Shown piece after piece: positions 63,544 to 64,000 of a DNA stretch of 64,000 nt; position 1 is the first letter of the stretch, and each line of letters opens with the position of its first letter. The position numbers and the translations under genes were made by a program. Origin of the DNA: Aulostomus chinensis (lineage: Eukaryota > Chordata > Actinopteri > Syngnathiformes > Aulostomidae); the NCBI GenBank assembly GCA_037954235.1, contig JBBMOA010000007.1, forward strand, positions 28,888,957 through 28,952,956. The letters run 5' to 3'. The notes under the pieces were generated by a model. The model made no database searches, had not been told where the DNA came from, and was given only the letters and a program-made list of their open reading frames with translations.

Positions 63544-64000
63544 CGTCCATGTATCTGCAATAACCTGTGATCTATGAAGACAAAAATAGAAAAGGGAGGT
63601 CATAGTGGCACACAGCTCACCTTTAACTTGGCTCTTTGTGTTGTCAAAAGTTATTTATATCTGGAATGAACAATTGAGAAAGATGGGTTTGATTTCCCCG
63701 CTGTGGCCCCGGGCTCTGCCTTCCTGTTGGTGCAGAGTCAACCTCAGTCAGATGCACTGATTGGAGCCAGATCCTTTGTCCCAAATTCCGTCTCCTTGCA
63801 CCCTTGAACCTCACGAAATCTCTAAACTAAAACCTTCAGTCATCGGTCTAAGTCCTGCATTACACAAATCCAATTCTAATGTGATGTTGTGAAATGTCGA
63901 GAGGGCGATGCGGAGAAAAGTGCTGGTGGACGCGTGGAGTGACGTGCAGGTGAAATAAGGTTGAAAGTGAAATTCCAGCAGTGTTGCAGAGCTGCTCTTT

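Larger units (their letters stand above)
48700..64000. other. Gene-free stretch upstream of adm
   Basis: I see no supported gene on either strand. The longest ORFs overlap repeats (53017-53430, 57452-57988) or are hydrophobic or low-complexity without relatives I recognise (58528-58989). In human, SBF2 lies on this side of ADM, but I could not find any recognisable SBF2 exon. Contents seen: dispersed repeat copy 3, poly-C at 51004-51025, two SINE copies, three DR1 motifs and (TG)n near the end. Confidence 0.55.

Noticed and set aside
48700..64000. Expected SBF2 gene from human synteny next to ADM
   Set aside because: I searched the translated frames for DENN-domain-like stretches and recognised none, so I do not report it.
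1..64000. CRISPR arrays, prophage, integrated virus, or biosynthetic cluster
   Set aside because: There are no regularly spaced repeats with unique spacers, and no polymerase, capsid or integrase-like ORF. The only coding content is four spliced vertebrate genes.

Overview
The window is a stretch of nuclear genome from a ray-finned fish, most likely a percomorph teleost. The evidence is spliced vertebrate genes with GT-AG introns, dispersed SINE-like repeats with (CCAT)n tails, abundant CA/GT microsatellites and a fish-type adrenomedullin precursor. It holds four protein-coding genes in 64 kb. I see no CRISPR array, phage, integrated virus, operon or other bacterial-style system.

Layout: 1-16.9 kb has no gene I can recognise and contains microsatellites, poly-C tracts, one SINE copy and a tight cluster of GATA-type motifs. 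mgat4c (+, 16,938-18,613) is complete in three coding exons. A gene-poor spacer follows to about 22.0 kb. rnf141 (+, 23,340-27,090) is complete in five coding exons, preceded by a CpG/CCAAT-bearing candidate promoter. ampd3 (-, 40,288-30,487) is complete in fifteen coding exons (766 aa) and has a second, mutually exclusive first coding exon at 41,587-41,644. An adrenomedullin-family gene (-, 48,074-46,986, 163 aa) follows, with an untranslated first exon, a TATA box and a hypoxia-response-like core. From about 48.7 kb to the end I find no gene, only repeats, microsatellites and three perfect or near-perfect DR1 nuclear-receptor motifs.

The order rnf141 - ampd3 - adm matches the conserved vertebrate block known from human 11p15 (ADM-AMPD3-RNF141), which supports the calls. 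mgat4c is on a different chromosome in human (12q), so its place beside rnf141 looks like a fish-lineage arrangement. rnf141 and ampd3 are convergent, with predicted poly(A) signals only about 400 bp apart. ampd3 and adm are on the same strand. The genes do not form one pathway: they act in N-glycan branching, ubiquitin ligation, purine-nucleotide catabolism and a secreted vasoactive peptide.

All exon borders were set by hand from splice sites, reading-frame continuity and recalled protein families. Phases close without remainder in all four genes (481, 228, 766 and 163 aa). The most interesting items are the two frame-compatible ampd3 N-terminal exons, the divergent adrenomedullin peptide with a weakened PAMP region, the GATA cluster, the DR1-bearing repeats and the young SINE family with visible target-site duplications. 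I did not find a convincing new biological system.
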